A stretch of 64,000 nt of DNA from Symbiodinium natans (lineage: Eukaryota; Sar; Dinophyceae; Suessiales; Symbiodiniaceae): assembly GCA_905221605.1 (NCBI GenBank), contig CAJNDS010002161.1, forward strand, positions 292,033 through 356,032. The letters are read 5' to 3'. Positions 43,458 through 53,379 of the stretch are shown here, piece after piece. A program made the translations under genes and the position numbers. The number at the start of each line of letters is the position of its first letter. Positions within the stretch are counted from its first letter, which is position 1. The notes below the pieces were generated by a model, which was not told the DNA's origin, made no database searches, and worked only from the letters and a program-made list of their open reading frames with translations.

Positions 43458-43632
43458 CTGGGCTTGCGATGCACAAGCAAGGAAGGCGTCGCAGCCTCCC
43501 TAAACCCTAAACCCTAAACCCTAAACCCCTGACCTCTAAAGCAAGGAGAGTCTGCAGCTGCGTCGAACTGCACAGTGTAGGGTTTGTGGCTTAGGGGCTT
43601 AGGGTCTGAAATCTGAAGGGTTTTTCTTGCAG

Positions 43633-43752
43633 CTTGTGCCCAATGAGCAGACGCCAGCAGCAACAAGGAAGATCGCAGGCGTCGCAACTGCCTACTCGGG
43701 ACGGCCCAATCACGAGACAAGGCGCAAACTGGCGCAAGTGCTCGAATTCTGA
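43633..43752 (+). CDS. terminal exon of a plus-strand gene
   Basis: 120 nt from a strong acceptor (GGGTTTTTCTTGCAG) to an in-frame TGA. Encodes LVPNEQTPAATRKIAGVATA, then 19 residues ending RRKLAQVLEF. It begins in phase 0, as required by the exon at 42984-43165. The 467-bp intron between them contains TTTAGGG-type repeat. An open acidic segment in that intron (43186-43300) may be an additional exon. Function unknown. Confidence 0.5.
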   Translation, partial: LVPNEQTPAATRKIAGVATAYSGRPNHETRRKLAQVLEF

Positions 43753-44169
43753 AAAGCACGGGCTCAGGACTTAGGGTGTCTAAGGATCCCTAGGTGTGTT
43801 GCTTGGGGCTTAGGGGTTTGGGGGTTTAGGGGTTTGGGCTTTAGGGGTTTAGGGTTTAGGGCTGGTCGAAACCAGGTCCAAAGAACATGGTTTACACAAC
43901 ATTGTCTGACATGCGGCGCAGCGTGATGGCCCAGGCGATCGCGGACTCCTTGCGAGGGTTTCGGGCTCGAAGCAAGAAATCGGCTGGGTACAACCCGTTA
44001 CTGTGTTGAGGGGGTAAGCCCTCAGCCCCTTCTTAAATCACACCTTGTCTTGGTAGCCCAGGAACCGTCTCATTATGAGGGTGCACGTTTGGTTGGTTAC
44101 TTGATAAGGGAACCTTGAACCAAAAAAGGGTAAACAAGTGTTTAGGGTTTAGGAGAACCGCTGGCCTAC

Positions 44170-44230
44170 CAAGGCATGCCAGTGCGTCCTCATCAAAGAG
44201 GTTTCCACTGAGGTTTAGCGACCGCAATGC
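44170..44230 (-). CDS. LRR (RNI-type) exon
   Basis: 61 nt (60+1) from CCCAG|GCA to TTG|GTAGGC. Encodes ALRSLNLSGNLFDEDALACL, a textbook RNI-type unit (LRxLNLSGNxFxxxALxxL). The donor context G|GTAGGC and acceptor AG|G are well formed. Confidence 0.7.
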
Positions 44231-44314
44231 CTGGGCAGGAGCGGTGTGAGCCGCTGGCACGCTGGAGCTGGGTTTGGTGTTTGTAGGGTCTTGGGGTCTT
44301 GGGATACATTTGCC

Positions 44315-44492
44315 GGGGGGGAGGGGGGGGGGGGAGGGGGGGGGGGGGGGGAGAGGGGGGGGGGGAGAGGGGGGGGGGGGGAGAGGGGGGGGGGGAGGGG
44401 GGGGGGGGGAGAGGGGGGGGGGGGGGAGAGGGGGGGGGGGGAGAGGGGGGGGCGGGGGAGAGGGGGGGGGAGAGGGGGGGGGGAGGGGGGAA
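44315..44492 (+). repeat. G-rich tandem array (G7-14 AGA)
   Basis: About 175 bp consisting only of G runs separated by A or AGA, with one C. The G density is extreme and the strand bias complete. Confidence 0.97.
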
Positions 44493-44619
44493 GGTTCGAG
44501 AAAGTGGTGGTTAAACCCAACTTCCTAGACCTTAAACCCTCTAAACTCTAAACCCTAAACCCTAAACCCGAAACCCTAAACCCTAAACCCTAAACCCTAA
44601 ACAGAAAGAGGTTTCGGGT

Positions 44620-44700
44620 TCGCAGGGCTTTGCCCTTGGCCAGCTCATCCCGCAAGCATCGAAGCGAGCCTTGTTGACAGCAACAACCTTGGCCAGATTC
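44620..44700 (-). CDS. possible LRR-gene exon
   Basis: After CACTCAG|G two frames are open: NLAKVVAVNKARFDACG, or GSLRCLRDELAKGKALRTRN, the latter LRR-helix-like (LxxELxxxxALRxxNL). It lies between LRR exons on the same strand. Confidence 0.4.
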
Positions 44701-45017
44701 CTGAGTGGGCTTAGGGTTTAGGGTTTAGGGTTTAGGGTTAAAGGGTTTAGGGCCTAGGGTTTAGGATGATGTGTTGTGCAAGTCGCACTGAGCTTGTAGG
44801 AAAACGAGTGGAAAAACTGAACACAGCTCACAGACCAGCTTTGTTTGTGGCTTGAGACGCAAAGCAAGCACTCATTGAAAAACTCGCGCAGTCATACGTG
44901 CCCTCCCTCGAATTACCCCCCTCCTCCCCAAGTCAAACCTAACCCTAAACCCTAAACCCTAAACCCTATACACTCGAAACCCCCTTTGCAGCCCAGGCGT
45001 CACAAGCCCGGCTTGAC

Positions 45018-45046
45018 CTAGAAGAGTATGCTGGAGGCTCAGGTGC
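45018..45046 (-). CDS. 29-nt LRR-like micro-exon
   Basis: Between CCGCAG|GC and CTAG|GTCAAG; in phase 1+27+1 it encodes HLSLQHTLL, matching the LxLxxTxL strand of an LRR. Too short to be certain. Confidence 0.4.
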
Positions 45047-45402
45047 CTGCGGAGGGCAGGCCTAGGGTTTAGGGTTTAGGGTTTAGGGTTTAGGGTTGAG
45101 GGTTTAGGGTTTATGGTTTAGGGTTTAGGGTTCAGGGCTGAGGGGGCTTAGCACGGCAAAAGGTGGTGAGCAGAGTACAGGCCTGGAAAATCCTCACGAA
45201 GAACCCTGTCAGTTCCAAGGGCTCAGGGCTTCGGGCTCCGGCTCCAGATCTCCAGGCTGCTGGGGTAATTAGGAGGGGATAAGATTTGGGAGACCCTTGG
45301 GGATATAGACCCTCTGAATAAGGTCCCTGTTTAAGAGAGCCACAAGAGGGTTCAGAAGGGATCCCTTTTAGGGGTCCCCCTTATCCTACCTAGGTTAGGC
45401 TA

Positions 45403-45452
45403 GGTTGCCCAGTAACCTAGGAAAATGAGGGCGCCCCTTTTTGCTGAAAGGT
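45403..45452. mobile_element. repeat family E, partial copy
   Basis: TTGCCCAGTAACCTAGGA followed by GGGCGCCCCTTTTTGCT, as at 60945-61000. Confidence 0.6.
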
Positions 45453-46960
45453 ATGGCTTAAGGTTTCGGCTTAGGGGGAGGGCTGGGGAACTGCGAGGTT
45501 TCCAAACGTAGCTTCACTAGGGCAGGCATTTACCTCGTGGCTTCAACACATAGGGCCACAGGCTCCAAACCCCAAACCCTAAACCCTCAACCCCAAAACC
45601 TACCTTCAGAACCCAGAGCCTCCTTTGTTGTAGGTTCCCGAAGAATCGTATAAGGAGTTTTGTAGGAATAACCTACTAAAAGTAGGTTTTGGGTTCTTAA
45701 GGTAAGCCCTAAACTCTGAACCTAAATGCTGGACACCCCCCCCATGGGTGGTTGTCAAAGCTATGATCCCTTTTGGGGTACCCTACATATTAAGTGCCGT
45801 ATGATAATGGGGATCCGAAAAGGGACCGCAATTTTGAAACCACCCCCATGCCTCAGCGCGGTGTTTCCGGGGATCGACACGATCAGCGAGTAGAAGCCGT
45901 TGTCGGTGTCCTCGGCCGTACCACAGTTTAAGGTGTTACCCGCTGCACTACAGGCACCCGACCCTGAACCCGCAAACGCCCTCAGGTTGCATGAGAGTGT
46001 GGGGATTCAGGTTGCATGAGACCACGTTCACCTACAACTTGCAACCCTCAGTTAAACCTTTAAAGCCTCCCAGATACCCCAACAAAACCCCCACAGACCT
46101 CAGAAACCCGAAGGGGAATCCATAGAAACCACTTCCCCAAACCCTAAACCCTAAACCCTGCACCCTGAGCCCTGCGTCCTAACCCGGTTCATGCTTAGAA
46201 AAGCGGCCCTTTGGTCGCAACGGTCCATGAGGACCTTCTCCTGGCAACGTGCTGCTCTGCGCGACGAGAGGCTTCGGGGTTGAGGGTTTGAGGGTTTAGG
46301 GTTTAGGGTTTGGCGGTTTAGGGTTTAGGGTTTGAGGGTTTGAAGGTTTGGGGTTGGAGGGTTTAAGATTTGGGGTCTAGGCATTGCATTGGGTTCAGGG
46401 TTGCTTGGGTTTTAAGGGGGTAAGGGTTTGGGGTTTAGCTTTTGAGGGCTTAGGGTTTGGTGTTTAGGCTGTGGGGTTCAGGGTTTGGGTGTTAAGGGCG
46501 TAGGGCTTGGGGTTTAGGTTTCGGGGGCTTAGGGTTTAGGCTTTGGGGTTTCAAGGGTTCGGGTTTGAGGTACAGGGTATGGGGTGGTCTGCCTGGGGTC
46601 AGACATGTATCTTCTGTTAAAGGAAGCTGTTCCTCAGTCAAATGGCGCAATTCCCCTGAAGGGTGTCTATGTATTGAACCTCGAGTATGAAGTATCCTGG
46701 GCGCTCAATACCCCAGCCCAAAAAAGGTTTACCTTTAATATATATATATATATACAGATAGCAGGATTCTATATAACCAAAAAGGCCAAAGGTTACCTAT
46801 CCAGTGCCTTGGTACATGTTCATGTTCCTCCCTGCCTTGACAAGGGAGCATGGCTACTCAGAGATCGGTCCAGGGACTGGGTTGTCCTTCTCTGCGGGAG
46901 CTCTGCTTGAAAACGATCCTTTAGGCCCCACCCTTCTCCACCACGCAGCAGCAACATTTG

Positions 46961-46973
46961 GGGGGGGGGGGGG
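46961..46973 (+). repeat. poly(G) tract
   Basis: 13 G in a row. Confidence 0.85.
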
Positions 46974-47207
46974 TCGAAATTGGGGTACCGTATTGGGGTC
47001 CCTATTATGAGGGAATCCTGCTATTTGGGGTCTATAGTAGGGGTCCCTTCTTTTCGTAAACCCCCCATAGAATCTCAACCCCCGAACGTTGTACCCCCCA
47101 AGCCAGCACTTGCCGAAGCCTTAAACCTTGTTTGGCGGGTTGAGGGTTCAGGGTTCAGGGTTCAGGGTTTAGGGTTTAGGGTTGCCAGTTACAACCCAAA
47201 AAGGCAC

Positions 47208-47262
47208 CAGCGTGATGTTCACGTGCAGGGCATCTGCTATGCTGCGATGGCCGATGGTGGTC
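47208..47262 (-). CDS. LRR (RNI-type) exon, helix part
   Basis: 55 nt (1+54) from GCACAG|G to CTG|GTGCC. Encodes TTIGHRSIADALHVNITL, matching GxxxIAxALxVNxTL of RNI-type repeats. Confidence 0.65.
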
Positions 47263-47321
47263 CTGTGCTTCAGGTGGGTTGAGGGAAGCTTGCGCAGATC
47301 TTTCCAAGGTTTTTGTGGGAA

Positions 47322-47402
47322 ACCCTAAACCCTAAACCCTAAACCCTAAACCCTAAACCCTAAACCCTAAACCCTAAACCCTAAACCCTAAACCCTAAAC
47401 AG
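47322..47402 (-). repeat. CCCTAAA array in LRR intron
   Basis: About 11 perfect heptamers between the exons at 47465 and 47262. Confidence 0.97.
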
Positions 47403-47464
47403 AACACTCATTGAGGCTTTGGCTGCTTCTGGCGGCTCCATCAAACTCCCAAACTCCCCTACAC

Positions 47465-47535
47465 AAAAGAGTTTAAGGGCAAGTGCGAGGGCTTGTGCAG
47501 CAGTATACTGGGCTTCTTCTGAACCAGGGTCGCTC
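47465..47535 (-). CDS. LRR-like exon, helix part
   Basis: 71 nt from CCGCAG|G to TTT|GTGTAG. Encodes SDPGSEEAQYTAAQALALAL and Lys-Leu-Phe, matching the GAxALAxALK helix of RNI-type repeats. The donor position is uncertain by a few bases. Confidence 0.55.
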
Positions 47536-47639
47536 CTGCGGTTCCTCTTTGTGCAGGGGTTTCGGGTTTAGGGTTGAGGGTTTAGGGTTTAGGGTTTGGG
47601 GTTTAGGGTTTAGGGTTTAGGGAGCAGGTCGACTCTCAA

Positions 47640-47698
47640 AGCCAAAGCGGCCCCTGGTTGTAGGAGATGTTGAGTATCTTCAGCAGAGGAAGGGTGAC
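47640..47698 (-). CDS. LRR exon, strand part
   Basis: From CATGCAG|GTC; encodes VTLPLLKILNISYNQ and then GPLWL before a stop. LLKILNISYNQ is an unambiguous LRR strand. The donor must lie after Gln, probably at a GC. Confidence 0.65.
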
Positions 47699-47713
47699 CT
47701 GCATGGATTCAGT

Positions 47714-47848
47714 AGGGTTTAGGGTTTAGGGTTTAGGGTTTAGGGTTTAGGGTTTAGGGTTTAGGGTTTAGGGTTTAGGGTTTAGGGTTTAGGGTTTAGG
47801 GTTTAGGGTTTAGGGTTTAGGGTTTAGGTTTAGGGTTTAGGGTTCTGG
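47714..47848 (+). repeat. TTTAGGG array
   Basis: About 19 heptamers. Confidence 0.98.
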
Positions 47849-47943
47849 AGGATGTGGGGTTTTGGGTTTAGGGGTTCTCAAGGGCTTGGGGGCTAAGGTG
47901 CCTCCGCGCATTTGTCAACCATACTGCCCTTCGTTCTGCTTAG

Positions 47944-48165
47944 CTACGTCGTCAGGCTTCTGACGATGGCTCAGGGATCCTAATTATTTTGGTTTTGATG
48001 TTGCATTATGGAAGTAGCCGTGCAACCAATTTGAAAAAAGTAAAAATGGTATTAGTCGTTCAGCAAATATATAAACATCTGTTAAAACAATCGATTTTTG
48101 ATGGATTAAAACAACAATCAAAATTTGAAATTAAAATGTCACTTTCCTCAAACCCTAAGCCCTGA
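47944..48165 (+). CDS. AT-rich open frame, unassigned
   Basis: 73 codons without a stop in DNA about 70% A+T, unlike the rest of the window. Includes NLKKVKMVLVVQQIYKHLLK and QSIFDGLKQQSKFEIKM. The first ATG (47998) leaves 55 codons. The frame ends in CCCTAAG-type repeat. Origin unknown: a chance frame, an exon, or organellar or foreign DNA. Confidence 0.3.
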   Translation, partial: LRRQASDDGSGILIILVLMLHYGSSRATNLKKVKMVLVVQQIYKHLLKQSIFDGLKQQSKFEIKMSLSSNPKP

Positions 48166-48195
48166 GCCCTAAGCCCTAAACCCTAAACCCTAAAC

Positions 48196-48291
48196 CTCCC
48201 CCCGTATACTAACAGTCCTTAATAGGAATTTATAGTACTGCCTTTTAGAATCCCTACCAAAGACAGCTAGTAGAAGCGTGAACATCCCAAG
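48196..48291. mobile_element. MITE-like element family A, copy 4
   Basis: GTATACTAACAGTCCTTAAT on the left; the right arm is more diverged and ends AACATCCCAAG. Confidence 0.7.
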
Positions 48292-48398
48292 TGATCACTG
48301 TCATCGCTGTGTTGCGTAAGGTTCGGTTGTTGATCAAAAGTACTGTCCCCAACGATGCACCCTGCTTCCTTTTTTCAAGTACTGTCCCCAACAATGCC

Positions 48399-48599
48399 CT
48401 ACGTTTCCTTTCTCAACCCAATCGGATTCCAAAAGCAAATTCCCCGAAGGACCTCTAGATCAACCCCCCAAATTTCGACGTCGCGAGCGGTCAAGCGCCA
48501 ATTGGGCAGCTCAAAAAGGCTGATAAGGTTTAGAGCTGACTCGAACACTTGATTGACTTTCAACCCTAAAACACTATTCTGAACACTCTCAACCAGCAT
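48399..48599 (-). CDS. possible exon or gene fragment
   Basis: A 66-codon minus-strand frame including LKVNQVFESALNLISLFELP and WRLTARDVEIWGVDLEVL. Protein-like composition, no family, no splice support. Confidence 0.25.
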   Translation of the reverse strand: MLVESVQNSVLGLKVNQVFESALNLISLFELPNWRLTARDVEIWGVDLEVLRGICFWNPIGLRKET

Positions 48600-48824
48600 C
48601 TCTCAACCCCAAACCCTTAAACCCTAAACCCCAAACCCGAAGGCCCTAAACATTATTATCCCCAGACCCCAAGCCACTAAAACCCCCTAAAGCCCCTAAA
48701 GCCCGTAAAGCCCTTAAAACCCCTAAAGCCCCTAAAGCCCCTAAACCCTAAACCCTAAACCCTGAACCCTGAACCCTAAACCCTAAACCCTAAAAATCCC
48801 CTAAAGCCCCTCGTGTTCGCTGGC

Positions 48825-48890
48825 CTCGGCTGCCCGGACGGCAAACTGCAGCGTAGAGGACGCCTCTGTCAATTTTCCAGACCATGCGAC
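48825..48890 (-). CDS. exon, minus-strand gene
   Basis: 66 nt, phase 0 to 0, from GTTTCAG|GTC to CCGAG|GCC (GC donor), both AG|G. Encodes VAWSGKLTEASSTLQFAVRA and Ala-Glu, an amphipathic helix. It may belong with the LRR exons around it. Confidence 0.5.
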
Positions 48891-49501
48891 CTGAAACGGT
48901 TTAGGGTTTAGGGTTTAGGGTTTAGGGCTTAGGGCTTAGGGCTTAGGGTTTAGGGCTTAGGTCTTAAGGCTTAGGGCCTAGGGTTGGGTTACCACTTTTT
49001 CGTGCTAGGTAGTTGCAGAGAAATGGTGAATTGGGTACCATATAGGGTTTTATGGGGTTTAGGGTTGACTTAGACCTCCCCTCCCCCCAGTGGCATATCC
49101 TTGTTGGGGTCGCTCCGGTTGTTTAGGGTTCAGGGTTCAGGGTTCAGGGTTTAGGGTTTAGGGTTTAGGGTTTCTGTGCTTGGCCAACGTCACGTTGTGA
49201 AAGAGAATTAAACCCTAGACCCTAAACCCAGTTAGACTGTTCAGTGTTTAGGGTTTAGGGTTTATAGGGTCTAGGGTGGTATTGTGGCCTACTTAAGTAG
49301 AGGTCGAAAACTCCTCGCAACCTCGTGTAGGAAACACTGCGGCCATCGGTGGCGACTTCAAAAAGACACTTTAAACAAAACAACGTAAACAAAGTATAAA
49401 CCAAAAACCCTAGATTCCCACTCATGCTCACGGCACTTTGGCGCGGCAATGCATTCTCACGGCTTAGGGGTTAGTGCTGTAGGGTGTTTAAGTGTTTAGC
49501 A

Positions 49502-49680
49502 ACCCTAAACCCTAAACCCTAAACCCTAAACCCTAAACCCTAAACCCTAAACCCTAAACCCTAAACCCTAAACCCTAAACCCTAAACCCTAAACCCTAAA
49601 CCCTAAACCCTAAACCCTAAAGCCTAAAGCCTAAAGCCTAAAGCCTAAAGCCTAAACCCTAAACCCTAAACCCTAACCCG
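49502..49680 (-). repeat. CCCTAAA array with CCTAAAG sub-block
   Basis: About 25 units; five consecutive units near 49620-49655 carry CCTAAAG. Confidence 0.98.
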
Positions 49681-49886
49681 ACTGTGTGTTCGGAAAGTCG
49701 CAAGGGGCCCAGTCCCACTCCAAAACCCCAGAGTCCGCCGAAGTGCATAGCAGGAGGTTTAGGGTTTAGGGTTAAGGGTTCAGGGTTTAAAGTTTAGCAT
49801 TCAGGTTTCGGGGCCCCACAAGCCATGTAAACCCTAAACCCAGCAAACTAAGGCGTTCCCACGCACCACCATGAATGGGCCCAGAC

Positions 49887-49919
49887 CTGTCCCTCCGCCT
49901 CCGGCCGCTTGAAGAGGTC
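49887..49919 (-). CDS. 33-nt exon, minus strand
   Basis: Phase 0 to 0, from GCGACAG|GAC to ACAG|GTCTGG. Encodes DLFKRPEAEGQ. Both borders show AG|G. Confidence 0.4.
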
Positions 49920-50070
49920 CTGTCGCCATGTTCTTGGTGTTGTTGAGGGTTTAGGGTTTAGGGTTTAGGGTTTAGGGTTTCGGGTGTAGGGTGTAGGGTT
50001 TAGGGTTGAGTACCCTTGAAGCCTAAACTTGGAAGCCTCAAACCCTACCTGGAACTCCATTTGCCTACAG

Positions 50071-50160
50071 TGTTATGGGTATATGTCAGTTGCAGAAATT
50101 AAAGCTGGTTATCCTACAACAGCTGAAGGTAAAGAGAGAGTTCGACAAGCTCACGCAGTT
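50071..50160 (+). CDS. possible exon, unassigned
   Basis: After a reasonable acceptor (TTTGCCTACAG) an open frame encodes YMSVAEIKAGYPTTAEGKER and VRQAHAVW before TTTAGGG repeat. A second frame is also open. AT-rich codons, unlike neighbours. Confidence 0.3.
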
Positions 50161-50708
50161 TGGGCGGGGTTTAGGGTTTAGGGTTTAGTGGTTTAGTTTG
50201 GGGGTTCCGGGGTCTGTGTTCCGACATTGTTGCCTAACACCCTAGACCACAACCATAAGAAAACACATTGAACTCCTTTTTTGTCTTGTGTGCTTGAGCA
50301 GAACAAACAACAACTCGTTATAGCGTCTAAGGAACCCTAACCTTAAACCCTACAGATTCTCTTCCCTCAGGAAACCTAAACCAAAAAGCCTACAGATTTT
50401 CTTCCCTGAACATAAAAAGCCTACGGATTTGCTCAAAGAGCCCTAAACCCTAAGCCCTAAACCCTAAACCCTATAAAAAGCTTCAGGGTCCCCCCCGCCT
50501 CCACGGGCGTGTCGAGAACGATGCGTCGCAGGTAGCCCACAGAGTCCAAATACTTCGCGCAGGCCTGTGGTTCGGTTTTTGGGGTTGCGGATTCGTTTAG
50601 GGTTTGGGGTTTAGGGCTTTTGGGGTTTAGGGTTTAGGGTTTAGGGTTGAGGGTTGAGGGTTTAGGGCTCCGGAAATTTGAACCCATAAGCTAAGCTCTT
50701 GAATCTCG

Positions 50709-50724
50709 GGGGGGGGGGGGGGGA
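50709..50724 (+). repeat. poly(G) tract
   Basis: 15 G. Confidence 0.85.
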
Positions 50725-50859
50725 TGAGTTCAGGAATGAAGGCGTGTAGGGTCTGGGGCTTGCGGTGTAACCTGGTCTTGGTTGGTGAAATTTGGACCAC
50801 TGTACACCCATGGCGTCCCTTGCCTGAATTGATTGACGTTGCGGCGTTGCGTTCATTGA

Positions 50860-50905
50860 AGGTTTAGGGTTTAGGGTTTAGGGTTTAGGGTTTAGGGTTT
50901 AGGGA
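50860..50905 (+). repeat. TTTAGGG array
   Basis: Six or seven heptamers; last telomere-like array before the ankyrin gene. Confidence 0.9.
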
Positions 50906-51095
50906 AACTTATGAAATCGTTCGGCTACGCAGTGAACCATGGACAATCGACATACAAATAGACCTGCTTGCACCAACCGGACCAAAGCGTCTGCTACTGT
51001 ACCCAACCCCCAAAGGAACAAAAGGTGAACTACGGAATTCAAGTAGTGCATATGGCTCAAACGTAACGCGCACCATTTCGCCCAGCTTGCAGCGC

Positions 51096-51926
51096 CTATG
51101 TGCTCGAGCGTATGTGCTCGAGCGTGGGCCTGTCCAGAAATCGAACTACTTCAACATGTCTCCTTCGTGTGGCCCAGTCGATGGCAGTGAACCCATCGTT
51201 TCTTTTAATGTCACATCTGGCACCAGACGCAACCAACAGCTTGACAATTTCAAGATGGCCCACACTGGCGATCAATGGTGTTTCGGAGCGGTCGTCGGCC
51301 TGATTTATAGCTGCCCGACTTTCAACAAGCAAACGTACACTGTCCAAGTGGCCATTCGCAGCTGCCGTAAACAGTGGCGTTGCACCTCCACGTTGGGGTT
51401 GATCTTTGTTGCTGCCAGCTTCAAGCAGTAAAGCCACAATGTCGGGGTGGCCTTCTGCCGCTGCAATAAACAAGGGTGTCATCAGGTCTTCGTGCTCCTG
51501 CGCATCTTTGTCTGCACCTCCTTCAAGCAATATCCGCGAAACCTCTAGATGCCCCCTTTCCGCAGAGTAGTGCAATGGTGTCCAACCAAATTCATCTGCA
51601 GTATTGGGGTCACAAGGCCGCTGAAGCAATGCTTCGAGCATGACGAAGTCATTGTGTTGACATGCAGTCAGCAGTTCGTGGGTTTGCTCAGGATCAGATG
51701 GACAAAACTCTAACCTGACCAAGGAGACCTTCACCGCTTCCACGTCTAGAATTTCATCATCTTTGATCTCACAGGAGCCATCTTCTTGGAAGAGTCTTTG
51801 CCGGAACCTGGGAACACCAGCCTGAGCTGCTAGCATTTCCTTCAATGCCTTTGCCGTTTTGCCCCTGAAGTCATCTGCAGCAAGCACTGTCAGCGTCTCT
51901 CCGGATGCCAAGAAGCACACCTCCAT
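51096..51926 (-). CDS. ubiquitin-like/ankyrin-repeat protein, intronless
   Basis: A 276-residue protein from the ATG at 51926; the frame is open 39 codons further upstream (ATG at 52043), but the ubiquitin-like fold begins at the inner Met (MEVCFLASGETLTVLAADDF). Residues 1-75 form a ubiquitin-like domain of the kind common at the N-terminus of Symbiodiniaceae ankyrin proteins (RFRQRLFQEDG is the conserved core). Residues 84-265 hold about five to six ankyrin units, the clearest being WTPLHYSAERGHLEVSRILL and ATPLFTAAANGHLDSVRLLV. One unit (about 214-242, ETPLIASVGHLEIVKLL) is about three residues short at its turn. Likely a soluble binding or scaffold protein. It has no introns and no telomere units, unlike all its neighbours. 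The final Ser-Ser-Thr and stop lie in a 14-bp tandem duplication. Confidence 0.85.
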   Translation of the reverse strand: MEVCFLASGETLTVLAADDFRGKTAKALKEMLAAQAGVPRFRQRLFQEDGSCEIKDDEILDVEAVKVSLVRLEFCPSDPEQTHELLTACQHNDFVMLEALLQRPCDPNTADEFGWTPLHYSAERGHLEVSRILLEGGADKDAQEHEDLMTPLFIAAAEGHPDIVALLLEAGSNKDQPQRGGATPLFTAAANGHLDSVRLLVESRAAINQADDRSETPLIASVGHLEIVKLLVASGARCDIKRNDGFTAIDWATRRRHVEVVRFLDRPTLEHIRSST

Positions 51927-52260
51927 ATGGCTATTTGTGTTCAAACTGAACACCCAGAAAGACTGCAGCACGAAGCTTAAACTAATCAGACTGCAAGCAC
52001 CTGTGGTTTGTGTCTGTGTATCTGTGCGTTTGCACGTGTCCATGCATGTCCGTGTGTGCCCATGTGTGCCCCTGTGTTCCCAGTTGTGTCCATGTGTCTC
52101 CTGTGTGTATATCTTTCTATCTTTATATCTTTAAACGTTTACATATGTATATCTTTCTACCCTTGTACAGGAGGTTTTCTATTCATCCTGGGCACATCTG
52201 TCACCGATCGGCTTTTCTCGCCCTCTGAAATGGAGGGACTTGATCCCAAAAAGAATTGGC
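51927..52260. other. 5' flank of the ankyrin gene
   Basis: The first 117 bp remain in frame with the gene. Beyond lies a TGTGTCCATG-type degenerate minisatellite (52010-52110) and TATCTTT motifs. No spliced-leader relict or TATA-like box was recognised. Confidence 0.5.
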
Positions 52261-52309
52261 TGTAAGGACCACGCCGGGGCAGGGCACAAGTTTTTCCCCA
52301 AGGCCCTAA

Positions 52310-52455
52310 ACCCCTTTTTCGAAACTCAAACCCTGAACCCTGAACCCCAAACCTTAAACCCGAAACCCTAAGCCCTAAACCCCTTTTTCGAAACTCAAAC
52401 CCTGAACCCTCAACCCCAAACCTTAAACCCGAAACCCTAAGCCCTGAGCCCTAAA
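52310..52455 (-). repeat. 71-bp tandem duplication of mixed CCCTAAA units
   Basis: A block containing CCCCTTTTTCGAAACTCAAA occurs twice, 71 bp apart. Confidence 0.9.
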
Positions 52456-52497
52456 CCCTAAACCGCCGTTCAGAAAACTGAGTGTTGCTTCCGCCAA

Positions 52498-52640
52498 CCC
52501 CTAAACCCCTAAACCCCTAAACCCCTAAACCCCTAACCCCCTAAACCCCTAAACCCCTAAACCCCTAGACCCCTAAACCCCTAAACCCCTAAACCCCTAA
52601 ACCCCTAAACCCCTAAACCCCTAAACCCCAAACCCTAAAT
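52498..52640 (-). repeat. CCCCTAAA variant array
   Basis: About 16 units of the 8-mer. Confidence 0.97.
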
Positions 52641-52747
52641 CCTAAACCCTATACCCTAAACCCTCCAAGAGAAGGCCTTCGTCGGCTCCACGGCCCGAGA
52701 CCACCTGAGGCTTTTTCGGCCGAAGTTCACGAGATGAGAACGGGAAG

Positions 52748-52863
52748 GTTTAGGGTTTAGGGTTTAGGGTTTAGGGTTTAGGGTTTAGGGTTTAGGGTTT
52801 AGGGTTTAGGGTTGAGGGTTTAGCGTTTAGGGTTTAGGGTTTAGGGTTCAGGGTTTAGGGTTC
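52748..52863 (+). repeat. TTTAGGG array
   Basis: About 16 heptamers. Confidence 0.97.
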
Positions 52864-53379
52864 AAGGCCATAACAATTCAAAACCCACCTGGATGCCCCG
52901 AACCCTTTGGATTTTGGGCGTCGGCGTCCCCCGACGGGCGCTTGCTTGGGGACGAAGAACCTTTGTTCGTCTGCTTATGGACCTAATCCCCGAGACCCTG
53001 AAACCCTGGACCCTGAAATCCTAAAACCCCAAACCCAAATTCAACCCGAAACCCCAAAAGTCCGAAACCCCCAAACCCCCCAAAACCCCAAACCCTAAAC
53101 CCTAAACCCGAAACCTTGAACCTTCAGCGCTGGAGGGCCCCTGTGTCGGCATGCCAGTGCTGGGCGGGAGGCACATGCCCCAGTTAGCAAAAGCTCCCGA
53201 ACCCCTACAAACGCTATAAACCCTAAACCCTAAACCCTAAACCCTCAACCCTGAACCCCAAACACTAAACCGTCACAAAACAAGAAAGCACAAGGGTACA
53301 ATCATTCTGGATTATGGGAGCCGAGGATGCCAAGAGAGTCCAGAAGAAATGGGAATCCAAATAGCGGAAGCCCTTTCAG

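Noticed and set aside
44215-44551. Gly/Arg-rich and Pro-rich frames of 70-100 codons
   Set aside because: Artefacts of the pure G/A array; only the LRR exon at 44170-44230 on the minus strand is retained.
44620-44700. Resemblance of a plus-strand reading here to the recombinase-like fragment at 41.5 kb
   Set aside because: Limited to a short LAxF/LAKF motif, while the minus-strand LRR-type reading fits its neighbours better.
51040-51065. Spliced-leader relict (ATATGGCTCAAAC)
   Set aside because: Only a short partial resemblance to the dinoflagellate leader end, and on the strand opposite to the gene.
51087-51431. Plus-strand frame of 114 codons
   Set aside because: Antisense shadow of the ankyrin gene.
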